A stretch of DNA of 47,667 bases from Corallochytrium limacisporum (Eukaryota > Opisthokonta). Below the pieces are notes generated by a model that saw only the letters and a list, made by a program, of their open reading frames with translations, was not told where the DNA came from and searched no databases. The position numbers and the translations under genes were made by a program. Where the stretch lies: contig PDIP01000106.1 in the NCBI GenBank assembly GCA_002811645.1, forward strand, positions 1,997 through 49,663. Reading direction: 5' to 3'. Shown here piece by piece: positions 30,991-41,332 of the stretch; the stretch's first letter is position 1; every line of letters begins with the position of its first letter.

Positions 30991-31002
30991 TCCTCAAATA
31001 GC
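30991..31002 (-). promoter_or_regulatory. TATA-like element of deacetylase C
   Basis: Minus-strand GCTATTTGAGGA about 118-128 bp before the ATG at 30874, followed by GGATTGGAAGGATC. It keeps CTATTT and GAGG; one A of the usual TTAAGG is G here. Confidence 0.45.
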
Positions 31003-31394
31003 TGCCAGCAATTGATGGTGATGATGACTGCCACCGATAAAACGGGTCGCCTTTCCCCTCTCCCCTCCCTCTCTCAGCCCGCTCCTCCTTTTCTTTTTGG
31101 AAGCCAGTGCCGCATACATTCACTGTGCATTTTCCTTGATCCGCTGGTCCGACGTTTCCTACCCTTGACCACTCTCCACCGGAACCTGGCCAGGACCCGA
31201 AGAAAACTGGGCCCGAGAATGCCTGCCGGTCGGTTGTCGCGTGTGTACAGATGCTTGGGGCAAGGCACACACGAAGGTCCGTGCTTTGTTTCATGATTTG
31301 TCCAAGGCAAACACCGCTGCTGCAAACAAAGTCAAGGGGGGAGGGGGAGAGCACCTGTGGTGGAAAATATACTGTGAGGGTGTATGGGCGTGTG

Positions 31395-31408
31395 GCTCTC
31401 TCTCCCTC

Positions 31409-31441
<33 letters not shown>
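31395..31441. repeat. CT microsatellite
   Basis: (CT)n with CCCT interruptions on the plus strand, about 520 bp upstream of the deacetylase C start. More pyrimidine-rich sequence continues to about 31545, and a G run with a short GT repeat lies at about 31567-31605. Confidence 0.95.
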
Positions 31442-34400
31442 GTGTGGCTCTGTCGCTCTCGCTCCCCTTTACTTTGTTCTTTCTTGGTTGGTCCGTTCCG
31501 GCTTGTACACTCCCTTCTCCGCCTCTCTCCCCCTTCCTTCCCTCGGTGACCGGGCTACCCCGCCCCGCCTAACGGGGGGTGGGGGGGGGGTGGTGTGTGT
31601 GTGTGTCGGTGTTGCCCCCTCGACCTAATTTTCCTTAGGCTTTTCACGCCAACGCACCGTTCCGTATCGTCACGCTGTCTTCCAACTACCGCTGGAGAGG
31701 GGAAAAAAAGGAAGGAGGGGTGGACGAGGAGGCCGGGCAAAAAAAAAAGAAAGGGACACACGGGGCACGAGTTCGGTACAATCTCCTGCAATAGGTGAAG
31801 ATATCGCACAATCCGGCGGACCCCGCACGCGCACTAGTGGGAGAGAGTTCAGCGGTGTCATCGCCCTCGGATTGCACTAGGGGCAAGCAGATTATGGACT
31901 TTACCCCGGGGGCGTGGGGTGAAAAAAACTGTGCATAGATTACACCTGCAGCAGCAGCCAATAATGATGAATGACGAAAGAGATGACAACGGAAGCGCCC
32001 CAGAGCATGCAACAGGGAGCAACATTCGGTCCGAAAACGCCCGGGTATTCATGTGCAGGAACATGGCAGAGCAAGGCGTGGAACCAGGGGAGTAGAAACT
32101 CAGTGTTCCCCGTTTGTTCCCGACTCGGGCACAAGTCAATCGGCACCAGACCGCCGTGTGAGCCAATGGCACACACAATGGTCAGGCTAAGCTGGGCCCG
32201 TTCTCAGAGCACGTAATTCGAGGAACAAGACATGTCGGACCCTGGAAAGAAAAGCAGGCGTGGCCCTCGTTGTCGACAGTGAATACGTTCAATACGGTCA
32301 CACAAGGCAGGGAGCCGGCCTCCCAATCACCCACTTTCTGTGATAACGTCTGAGTTTTTCCTAGGGGTTTCCTTGTAGTTTTCATCACGGCGGGGGTGGC
32401 GGTGTGTCCCTCCGCCCCTGATCCCGTCCCTCACTTCGTCTCTACCGCCTTGCCTTCTCTCTTAAACGCGGTAAATTTGGCAGTGGGCAAAAATAGGGAG
32501 GGAGGGAAGCCCCCCGGGGGACGGGGGAGGGGGGAGAAGACCGTCTCAATTTCACATCAGAAATCCAGGCTGCCGGGCGCTGTGCCAATTCTCAGAAACC
32601 TCGAGGGAGGAGGACTGGTCCCAGGCGAGGTGAAGGGGGGGGGGGAGGCCCTTCCGCTCGGGTTTCACCAGTTCCCCATCGTCGAGAGAAAGAAGAGAAT
32701 GAGAGGGAGAGAGTGCGCAAGATAGAACACACAAGGGAGAGGAATAGTAGTAGACTGAGAGACCAATGGAAAGTTGGGGAATTGGGAAAGAGAAAGCGAA
32801 GGCAACCAAAGGACTTCAGGAGAACGAATTACCAGATCTAAATTGTTCTCTCTGTCTGGTAAAAAAGAGTTCAATTTGTGCCGGTTGGTAGTTGCTCCCT
32901 ATGCTCTCTATTGCATTTTCCTTGGGCACAATTCTTTGAGGGTTAACGCGCTTGATGATCGCCTGGTCTTCTGCTACCGCCGAGATACCGGACCCTGGCT
33001 TTTCCTCCTCACGCGGTTGCTAATCCACGGCTCGACACTAACTAGGCACTGGCTATACACACAGTTGCAAGAAGAAACCTTCAATGGCGAAGACGTGAAT
33101 GGGTCACACAGGCGGCAGCCTACCTGTCTTCGTTCGTCTACTGTGGGGGATGGGAACACAGTCGCACGCGCCTTCTATGCCAGTCGATTCAGAATCTGTC
33201 ATGCTTTTGTTTCCTTCTTCAAGAAACTTCATCCACATCATACATCCATCTCACTCTCTCTCTGTGGAAACCAGGGAGTAGAGCAACGCAATACATAATG
33301 CGAAAGAGGGTGTGCACATTCGGATCAGTGGCCTGCGATAAAGCGTTCACCCGGTGAGTTTGCATACACCATTACCATATTATACTATTAAACCTATTCA
33401 GCTCGGATGGTGTAGTGGATTCCTGCTAGGATGCTCCATCAATTGACCGCCGAACATGGTCAGGGAAGAAATCCCTTTCTCCGTTTGGCAACTGCAATGC
33501 TCGAGAAGCTGAAGTAGCTAGGTATACTGTGCAAGGCTGCAACGAGCGAAAACTCGCTTCCACGCGCAGGAGAATCTCTTGCAGTTTGTTTTCTCTAGGT
33601 GATCCCAGTTATCGCAATCTACGACAGCTTGAACACAGATCCCTGTCTGCTCCCACAGATTCTCTATGAAACACAATGAACAGTTTCAACTGGATTCACT
33701 CTGCGTCAAAGTTCTCGGTTGCATGCGTCCTGCTTTTTTCTTCGCTATCTAGAAAAATCGTGCCAGTGCTCTGCCCTAGCTTAGCTGTCCTTCCTCACAA
33801 TTTCAGGTCCCGTTTTACGTTTAAATTCTCAGGATTCACGGCATTATCTGTCTCCCAGGCGCCGCTCGTGCAGATAAATCTTGCTCCCTCATTTGTTCAG
33901 CTGTCTTCGACCAATTGCACTCTTGCACTTCCGGGTTCGGTGCGTTCCGTGGTGGTTGCTTGTAGTTTTATGTGGTGCCCCAGGATCCCTCTGTGCTGGG
34001 ATATGTTTCGCCATGGAGAGAGCAGATGGAGATGTCGATGTCCCTCCGTTGACACGCTTGTTGTGAACGCGTGCGTGTCCCTTCTATAGAAATTCATGTC
34101 TGTTGATGTTCTGGACCTAAAAGGGAATCATTATAAGGGTTCATAGTGTATCGGAAATGTTGATCAACGAAACTAATCTGTGGGCAAGGGGCCCTCATCT
34201 GATCGGGCCACCACAGGAGAGGCTATGAAGATGAGATACTGAACGAGGTCTATAGTTGGTATACTCACTATTGCTTAAGTGATTTGCAAGAAAGGTTCCG
34301 CTGCCTGCGGCGAGACACACACGCATATCTCTCTACGCGACATGACTGGTTGGTCACCCAAGGGCAGTATATATGTAAGTCACCGGTGCAAGCCCCGAGA

Positions 34401-36385
34401 AATGCGCGTTGGCGATCTTGACAGAGGAGCAACTGCGAACAAAAAAGGTGTCAGACGGACCACCGCAAGAGAGTTTATTTTATATGCCAAAGAGCTTGAC
34501 TCTCGTTGCATGTTCTCTTGTGTTCGCATTTGGCGTCCACTTCACCCCCGGAGGGGCCCTCTCCCTGTTTCCGATAACATAATGAAGCCACACTATTAAG
34601 TTTTGAATACGGAACACGCTACTAAACTTGCAAGGGGGAGATGCAAGTTGCAAATTCAAGACCATCCCTACTACACTCTCTCGTTCCTCGCAGGGTTGAT
34701 GACCCTGTTCTGTTGCGTAGAAACCTCGATAGCACAGACTGTCCGTTGCACTGTGCGAATGACTGAAGGAGCTTCTTGGTTTACTGGTATTTTGACCTTG
34801 CTTGAATCCCCCTATGAGTGAAGTGTTATAACGTATCAACCCGATCTGCCAGCCACGCATATCCGGACTGCGATTTTTCTGTACCTCGAGACCGGTTTGT
34901 AACTGCGCTACTGTGAACGTGCAGGACGAGATAGAGAGCGAAGGAGTCTGGACCGGCGCGTCAAGGTGACAATGTTTTGGTTGCTCCTCAATAAGAAAAA
35001 ATGGATGCGGAAGGTGCTCAACGTGCTGCCGTTGCCTGTTCTCTGCAATCTGAAGCGCATCGGAGGAATTCGCGTATGCATTGAGTTACCTGGAAGGCGA
35101 GTGTCATAAACAAACACAAAGGCAACCTCAACTTCTTGCTGGCATCCATACGGACCAGAATGGCTCGAGACACGTACGACTAGGAGGACAGCCGTGTACC
35201 AGCAGCTTGTTCCAGCTCAAAATCTTTGATAGCACCTAGGATGTACATGAGTTAGCCGTTACCGTCATTTCACATGGACGGCGGCCCGTGCTTAGCTAGC
35301 ACATTGTGCATCACACTAAGACGGACTGAAGAAACAAATACTTCTAAACATCGTATTAATTAATTGGCGCATTTTCATTCCGCTCAGTAGTATCCCAAAA
35401 GGAACATGAGAAATGCACTGCGGGTGAGACAAGCCCATTCCTGCTTTCCGCAAAGACGTTCGACATTCGTTGGCTGTCGTATTGGTCCGTATGAAGCAAC
35501 ATGTAAGTTTGCAAGGACAGCCGGATCCGCGAGCAAGCGATTATCGTGGTAATTGTGGGGACTTTGGTACGCAGTGCGGAGCATTTAGCCGGCTTGGTGA
35601 ATTATGTCAGTACTGCTCTGTTTTTTCTCATTCTGCTTCCTGTTAGTTTTTTTTTAAGGCTGCTCTATTTATTTTTCCCCAGCTGTCCTTTCAAGCGGTG
35701 GAACATGTTCATGCGTCGCGTAACCCACTAGGGTGGCATGTGCATCAGTCAGCACAAGCAAGCTTGAGGCACGCGCGAACCCAATACAACACATACCGTC
35801 TCTCTCAATGTTTTCTGGGGCTTCCTGCTTGTCAGAGGCTTGAAGCACGATTCGTCAGTACTAGAACACATACACACACTCTGTCTGTCTCTCTTCCTTC
35901 CACTGCGATGCATAAGATGGACCTCGCGCAACAAATGAAATGTGTGTGATTCCTCAGTGCTGCTTCCGGGCACGTTTGCTTGCAATCACGTTACTTTTAT
36001 TGTCCCCACAGCCAAACCTGACCCCAGTTTACTTTCGCTCTTTGTTCGTGCTTGAGGCGGGCCATGGCTTAACAGCTTGACGGCGGCCAAGCACACACAC
36101 TTTAAAAAATTACTTCCCCCCCCCTCACTTTTCCCATTGTGTACGGGAGTCTATTTTCAACCCATTCGCCCTCCTGCCTGGACTGGCTTCTGCTGGGCTC
36201 CCTGACGGACACAGGGTACGAACTGACAATGGTAGTTTCTTTCACGTAGTTCTCTTTGTGCTAAGAAATATGTATGTAAGTTTGAACATGATCAAGGGAA
36301 CGTGGATTCTCTGATGGATTGAGCCTTGTAGCCGGAGTGGAGGGAGGTATGATACAGAGCCAAAAAGGGAAGCCAGTCTTGCTTT
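31442..36385. other. Long intergenic region, no gene recognised
   Basis: Nearly 5 kb without a supported gene. Open frames up to about 175 codons (for example 32774-33298 and 33676-34089, plus strand) show no known domain and no credible composition. G-rich islands occur at 31567-31600 and 32500-32650. A stretch at 33401-33440 resembles the 5' half of a tRNA (TGGTGTAGTGG) but cannot be folded into one. Confidence 0.5.
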
Positions 36386-37438
36386 CTAGTCCTGAGCATC
36401 TCCAATGCCATCGGCCAAGATCGCAAACGTGGCCTCAGCTTCCGGGAGGTTGGGAGAATCATAGATTTTGCAAATGCGAGTTTCTCCCCGGCCCTTTCGT
36501 AGAGACAAACGGGTTGTGCTGGCGTGAGCAATGATGTTGCCTCCGATGGGCTTTTTCGGATCGACAGCAAACATGGCGCCCCCGTCCACCTGAGCGACGA
36601 CTTGGTTGGTAATGACAACAGCCACCGAAAACTCATCGGCCAAACGCATGAGCATGCGAAGAAATTGAGCCATATGCATCTGCCGAGTGCTCAACTCTCC
36701 ACGACCACTGTAGTCTGTGCGGTACAACGCAGTAGCACTGTCTACAATCAGCAGTCCGAACCGATCCTGTGCCATCAAAGCAGCAGCTTGGATCAGGAGT
36801 GACTTCTGATGGTCACTGTTGTAGGCTCTTGCAGTGCAGACATTCTCCAGGGCCAGCTCAGGGTCAATACCGTAGCGCTCTGCAATGGCCACAAGGCGCT
36901 CCGGGCGAAAGGTACCCTCTGTATCAATGTAGAGGACCTTGGCCGCGAGACCACCTTGTTCAACCGGCAACTGAGACGTCACTGCCAGAGTATGGCAAAG
37001 CTGTGTCTTACCCGTCCGAAATTCTCCAAAAATTTCGGTAATGGAGCAGGTCTCAATACCGCCCTGAAGCAAAGTGTCCAATTCTTTGGATCCCGTGGTG
37101 AGGGACAGTTGCTCCTGGCGCTTGCTGTGGATCTCAGTGGCTGTGGTGAAGCCCATAGGAATGATTTTTGCAGCCTCAGTGAGAATTTTCTCTGCCTTGG
37201 CTTCACTAATACCCTTAACAGCCAAAAGATGTTTCTTTGGTACGAAAGCGACGGCGTCGACCGTGTGGAACCCAGCGTCTTGGAGCTTGCGAACGTCAGT
37301 TGCATTGATGCCACATTGTTCGAGTCTCTCCAAGGGAACGTAATTGAGCGCTTCCTCCTCCAGATACTCCTCCTGGTCCTCGTGGTGTTCCTCATGCATT
37401 TCGATCATGGTGCAATATGTGTTACATTCCACGCTCAC
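36386..37438 (-). CDS. RAD51: RAD51 recombinase
   Basis: A 350-residue eukaryotic RAD51: forms ATP-dependent filaments on single-stranded DNA in the nucleus and drives strand exchange in recombinational repair. An acidic N-terminal tail is followed by a helix-hairpin-helix domain (about 35-93, [14 protein letters not shown]), the FTTA polymerisation motif (97-100), Walker A GEFRTGKT (138-145), the Walker B strand LLIVDSA (229-235), and the L1/L2 region with [11 protein letters not shown] and [13 protein letters not shown]. The Walker A reading and the acidic tail favour RAD51 over DMC1. Residue 131 is Cys where RAD51 proteins normally have Gly (GGIETGS). ATGs at codons 11 and 14 are possible alternative starts. 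The length fits the family (human 339). A single exon, unlike most eukaryotic RAD51 genes. Confidence 0.97.
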   Translation of the reverse strand: MSVECNTYCTMIEMHEEHHEDQEEYLEEEALNYVPLERLEQCGINATDVRKLQDAGFHTVDAVAFVPKKHLLAVKGISEAKAEKILTEAAKIIPMGFTTATEIHSKRQEQLSLTTGSKELDTLLQGGIETCSITEIFGEFRTGKTQLCHTLAVTSQLPVEQGGLAAKVLYIDTEGTFRPERLVAIAERYGIDPELALENVCTARAYNSDHQKSLLIQAAALMAQDRFGLLIVDSATALYRTDYSGRGELSTRQMHMAQFLRMLMRLADEFSVAVVITNQVVAQVDGGAMFAVDPKKPIGGNIIAHASTTRLSLRKGRGETRICKIYDSPNLPEAEATFAILADGIGDAQD

Positions 37439-37498
37439 AAAGTTTCTAGTTGATCTTCTCTACGCAAGTATTTTGTGACGTACACTAGGTTTTACCAC

Positions 37499-37514
37499 CT
37501 CTTTATGTACCCCA
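37499..37514 (-). promoter_or_regulatory. TATA-like element of RAD51
   Basis: Minus-strand GGGGTACATAAAGAGG about 60-75 bp before the ATG. It is TATA-like but different from the GGTATTTAAGGG element of the secreted-protein genes, and closer to its gene. Confidence 0.35.
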
Positions 37515-38097
37515 CGATCTCGATTTCACGACCACTATGTTTTCTTTTTTGGTTTAATTTTCCGTTCTGAGAGTCCGAACCTGCGGCTCAACAACGGCCG
37601 CAGTACTGATGGAGGCTGGCAAGGATGACCACTCCGGAGCGGCTGTGCAAATGGACGTTGCCAACCCCGCTGTTTGGGTGCGCCTCCCTCCGGGTGTTTT
37701 CGCAGCCTTCCCCCCCCCCTCCCTGCTCCCACTTCCCTTGACCGCTTCGAAATTTTCGCGCACTTTTTGCCGGGGGAGTGCGGCTGTGAGCCTGAGCTCA
37801 GGCAAGAACCAACCCCCTCCCCCTTTTCGTTCCACCCCCCTTTGGAGAGGAGGAGCGCGGGGCAGGAAAAACTGGCCCCTACAGAAAAGAGACCCTTGAG
37901 TGCGCGACCTTTGAAACCCACACTGGGGACGCCACGCGAGCAGAGCCGTGAAGCCGTGGGCGGTCCGTTTGACTGGTAAAGATGAACACGGAAGAATGAT
38001 GAATTGTTGGTTTCTAAGATGGTTTTTTCTGTATTGTTCGATATGAATCTGTGCTTGTATAGGAGCGCATGAAAAATACATATATGGTATCAAGAAT
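37515..38097. other. Intergenic DNA between SCPx and RAD51
   Basis: No gene recognised. It holds poly-C runs (37711-37719) and a C/T-rich, G/A-rich patch at about 37690-37860. It contains the 3' flank of the SCPx gene and the far upstream region of RAD51. Confidence 0.55.
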
Positions 38098-39741
38098 TTA
38101 CATCTTGGCACCAGCAGCAGGCTTCAGGTTCTGCAGCTTCATGGCGAGGGCCATGTTGCCCTGGATCTTAAGCTTGCCAGCGAAGAAGGCTTTCTGAGCA
38201 TCGAGCTTGCCCATCATCAACTGAACAAAGTCATCATCGGACATCTTCATGGTGCAATCGGCAGTGCCGTCACCACGCTTGACGGTTCCTGTGCCGTTCT
38301 TGAGGTCGACCACCCAGATGGCCTCATCGCTGCCCTTCTTCAACTGGAACTTGAAGATGGCACCAGTCTTCTTCACGGTTTCAGCTCCATTGGTCTTGAG
38401 CTGGCCTTCCAGGACCTTGAAGACCTGGGCGGCCTGGAACTTGTCGTGGGCACCAGAGCCAGCAGCGGCAGAAACCTCCTCGGGCGGCATGTTGACGTTG
38501 GGGTCCATGGCGGGGTTGGGGCCGGTGTGCTGCTTGGCCTGGGTCGGGAAACCGTGCTTGTACAGAGTCACCACGGCAGCGCCACCAAGACCCAGGTTGT
38601 GCTGCAGAGCGTACTTGACGTTGGGCACCTGGCGGGGGCCAGCCATGCCGCGGATCTGCCAGCACAGCTCAGCGCACTGCGCCAGACCGGTGGCACCCAA
38701 GGGGTGGCCCTTGGAGATCAAACCACCAGAGGGGTTCACGACGTGCTTGCCACCGTAGGTGTTGGCGCCAGAGTCAATGTACTCAGCAGCACCACCGGGG
38801 GGGCACAGACCGAGACCTTCGTAGGTGATCAGCTCGTTAGCGCTGAAGCAGTCGTGGAGTTCAACAACCTGAACATCGTTCGGGGTGATGCCAGCCTCAG
38901 CGAAGGCCTTCCTGGCGGCCATGTTGGTCATGTCGTAGCCGGCAAGCTTCATGGAGTCACCGCTCATGGAGCTCTCAGGGTCAGTAGCCATGGCCTGGCC
39001 GGCGATGAGGATAGCCTGGCCCTGCAGGTTGTGCTTGCGGACGAAGTCCTCGGATGCAAGGACAGCGGCACCGGCACCGTCGGAGGTCGGGCAGCACTGC
39101 AGCTTGGTGAGGATCTTGAAGACGGTAGGGCTCTTCTCAATCTGCTCCAGGGAGTAGTAGTCACGGAACTGAGAGTACGGGTTGTTCATGCTGTGCTTGT
39201 GGTTCTTGTATGCGACCTTGGCAAAGTGGCGTTCGGTGGTGCCGTACTTCTCCATATGGGCAACACCGGCGTTACCGAAGAACTGAGGGGCACCAGGGGC
39301 CTTCATGTCAAAGCCACGGTTCTCAATCATGTTGTCCATGAACTTTTCCATGGGGCTGGAGCGGTCCTCGTATTTGTTCTTGAGGGATCCGCGCTCCATC
39401 TTCTCGAAACCGAGTGCCAGAGCACAGTCGGCCAGACCACCAGCGACCAGCTGGCGAGCCAGGAACAGAGCAGTGGAGCCGGTGGAGCAGTTGTTGTTTA
39501 CGTTGTAGACGGGAACCCCGGTCAGACCCAGCTCGTAGACAGCACGCTGACCGCATGTGGAGTCACCGTAGACGTAGCCGCAGGTCACCTGCTCAATGTC
39601 CTTGTACGACACACCGGCATCCTTGAGGGCCTTGTAGGCAGCCTCCTTACCCATTTGAGGGTAGTCAAAGTTAGCGCGGCGACCAGGTTTCTCGAACTTG
39701 GTCATACCGACACCAACGACGTAGACGTTGCGACCCGGCAT
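38098..39741 (-). CDS. SCP2: Sterol carrier protein X: 3-ketoacyl-CoA thiolase fused to SCP2
   Basis: A 547-residue fusion, the same length as human SCPx. The thiolase part (1-400) cleaves 3-ketoacyl-CoAs, including branched or sterol side-chain substrates, in peroxisomal beta-oxidation. Catalytic features: NNNCSTGS (nucleophile Cys85), HDCFSANE (His296) and [14 protein letters not shown] (His346). A linker (about 400-430) joins the lipid-binding SCP2 domain (about 430-540). The C-terminal AKM fits a type 1 peroxisomal targeting signal. The frame stays open upstream to an ATG at 39963, but I chose 39741 ([10 protein letters not shown]) because it matches the family start and a good 3' splice site lies 24 bp before it. 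The extra 74 codons are therefore probably intron. A mitochondrial-type leader from an upstream ATG is the alternative. Confidence 0.95.
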   Translation of the reverse strand: MPGRNVYVVGVGMTKFEKPGRRANFDYPQMGKEAAYKALKDAGVSYKDIEQVTCGYVYGDSTCGQRAVYELGLTGVPVYNVNNNCSTGSTALFLARQLVAGGLADCALALGFEKMERGSLKNKYEDRSSPMEKFMDNMIENRGFDMKAPGAPQFFGNAGVAHMEKYGTTERHFAKVAYKNHKHSMNNPYSQFRDYYSLEQIEKSPTVFKILTKLQCCPTSDGAGAAVLASEDFVRKHNLQGQAILIAGQAMATDPESSMSGDSMKLAGYDMTNMAARKAFAEAGITPNDVQVVELHDCFSANELITYEGLGLCPPGGAAEYIDSGANTYGGKHVVNPSGGLISKGHPLGATGLAQCAELCWQIRGMAGPRQVPNVKYALQHNLGLGGAAVVTLYKHGFPTQAKQHTGPNPAMDPNVNMPPEEVSAAAGSGAHDKFQAAQVFKVLEGQLKTNGAETVKKTGAIFKFQLKKGSDEAIWVVDLKNGTGTVKRGDGTADCTMKMSDDDFVQLMMGKLDAQKAFFAGKLKIQGNMALAMKLQNLKPAAGAKM

Positions 39742-39765
39742 TGTTGATTTGAAATGTATATTCTT

Positions 39766-40219
39766 CTGCACAATACAAAAACTCGTCCTAGATGACAAGC
39801 GACAGCTTGAATACGGCAGAGGAAATGCTATACGTACTGAAATCATTTCAAAACAATGAAGTACCTGGTCACCAGTGCTGCAATGCGGCCATTTTCGGCC
39901 TCGGACAGCACGGACGAACATTCTTGGAAATGCAAAGCGCACGGAGTTTACCTTCTGTGCCACTGGGCTAGCCGTCTACAGCTGTCAAGAATTTTCCTTC
40001 CAGACAAGGGGCGGGTGACCCTACTTTCATTATTTCCATACATAACACATAGAGTGCCGGGCCTGACTGAACTCGAGTTGTGGCGGGACTGACCCTGGTC
40101 ATGAAAAAGTGGGCCTGCTCCCCTCGAAAGCAGTGACACCACGGGTTCAGATGTCATCGAACTGTTCCAAAAAAAGGATCCGACAGCACACAAAGTCCAA
40201 AGGAGAGCGCGTTGCTTAC
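39766..40219 (-). other. Probable 5'-UTR intron of the SCPx gene
   Basis: On the minus strand, TTTTTGTATTGTGCAG (a pyrimidine-rich stretch ending in CAG) ends at 39766, 24 bp before the ATG. Donor candidates are GTAAGC starting at 40219 (454-nt intron) and GTAAGT starting at 40370 (605-nt intron). A TTTTAAAAGG TATA-like sequence at 40405-40414 would then be the promoter, which favours the 40219 donor because it leaves a normal first exon. Confidence 0.45.
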
Positions 40220-40404
40220 CACAAGTAAGATCCTTAGCGGACTTCGACAGCGCAAAATCTGCGTAACGGGGAGAGGTGGAAGCAAGAGTTAAGTGCATCT
40301 AATGCCCTGGGTGGACAAGCTTTTCCTCGTCACCGACGGATGCTCGCTGGAGGGTGGGTGATGTACTTACCGAGACGGCGGGCGTATCGTCCACAGAGAG
40401 GAGC

Positions 40405-40414
40405 TTTTAAAAGG
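40405..40414 (-). promoter_or_regulatory. Possible TATA-like element of the SCPx gene
   Basis: Minus-strand CTTTTAAAAG about 665 bp before the ATG. It is plausible only if the 5'-UTR intron is real. It does not match the GGTATTTAAGGG element. Confidence 0.3.
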
Positions 40415-41332
40415 GGTGTGCCCCTCATGTCCGCCAATCACTCGCCAAACTAACCGAAGAGGAACACTGCACGAAGAGAATTAAGGTCAGCAGAACTTCC
40501 TCTCAGGTCGAAGTGAAAAAACGGGGGGGCGGAGAGGGGGAGGAGGCAAAGCAAAATAATGGAAGCCAGAATGGAACACAACAGCAAATCACCGAATGCC
40601 ACCACCCTCCCGGAGGCGCTAATGAGGGACCTGCCCCCCCCTGTGGTTCTCTATAGAGAATGTTCCAGGTTCACCCCGTGTTGTCCAAGTTCTACACAGT
40701 CTTGAGCCCCGTCAACGGAGATCTGTGACGGTGACTCTGCACATACCTCCCCGACTATTTCTATTATTGCACTTTGCTACTAAATATATAAATAATTTCA
40801 GGACAATATTGGTACCTTGGTCCATTTCTTCGTTGATCCGAGGGCTTGGTTGCGTTTTTTGCCGATTCTCTCTCTGCTTGCGCCCAGCCAAGGGTAAACG
40901 GCGGGGTGCTATTTTTAGCCTCCGCCCAGCTTTTGCCCTCCGGCTCGCTGGGGACGGGGGAAGGATTTGGGCTCTGAACCCCCACTGGCCCCCCCTCGAT
41001 TGCTATCTCGCCCGACCCGACCGTCCTTCACTCCCAATGCGATTTTTGCCCGTTTGTGTTGGCCCCATTTTTTCAAATATGCAGCTAGCAGGTATATTAA
41101 ATTGGATGTGATCGGTTTTGCGGGGTTGGGGGGGGGGTTATTTTTTTTTTTTTTTGGGGAGAGAAAAGAAAAAGTTGGAAGTTTAGGGTTCGTTGAGTAT
41201 GGATTTGGCGCTTGGGGTTGTGGGGCAGAGGGTTGGGTGGGTCTCCCGTGGGTCTCCCCACGCCCCGTCATTCTTTGCTGTGTGTAGAGCACCACCCCTG
41301 TGCGATGGAACGACAAGAGGGTAAGGTCGTCA
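40415..41332. other. Intergenic DNA between SCPx and the decarboxylase
   Basis: No gene recognised. It contains a G9-T15 homopolymer junction near 41130-41156, which on the minus strand reads as a poly-A-to-C run just downstream of the decarboxylase stop. Confidence 0.55.

Noticed and set aside
33401-33475. tRNA-like 5' half (GCTCGGATGGTGTAGTGG)
   Set aside because: The A-box-like sequence is good, but no D-stem partner, T-arm (GGTTCRA) or matching 3' acceptor strand follows.
33676-34089. 137-codon Ser/Cys-rich open frame
   Set aside because: The N-terminus looks weakly like a signal sequence, but there is no domain, no paralogue in the window and no promoter element of the type seen at real genes.
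36386-37438. DMC1 rather than RAD51
   Set aside because: GEFRTGKTQ, the acidic N-terminal tail and closeness along the whole length to RAD51 argue against the meiotic paralogue.
38446-39747. 433-codon plus-strand frame opposite the SCPx gene
   Set aside because: It is the antisense shadow of a highly expressed-looking, GC-rich coding region and has no domain of its own.
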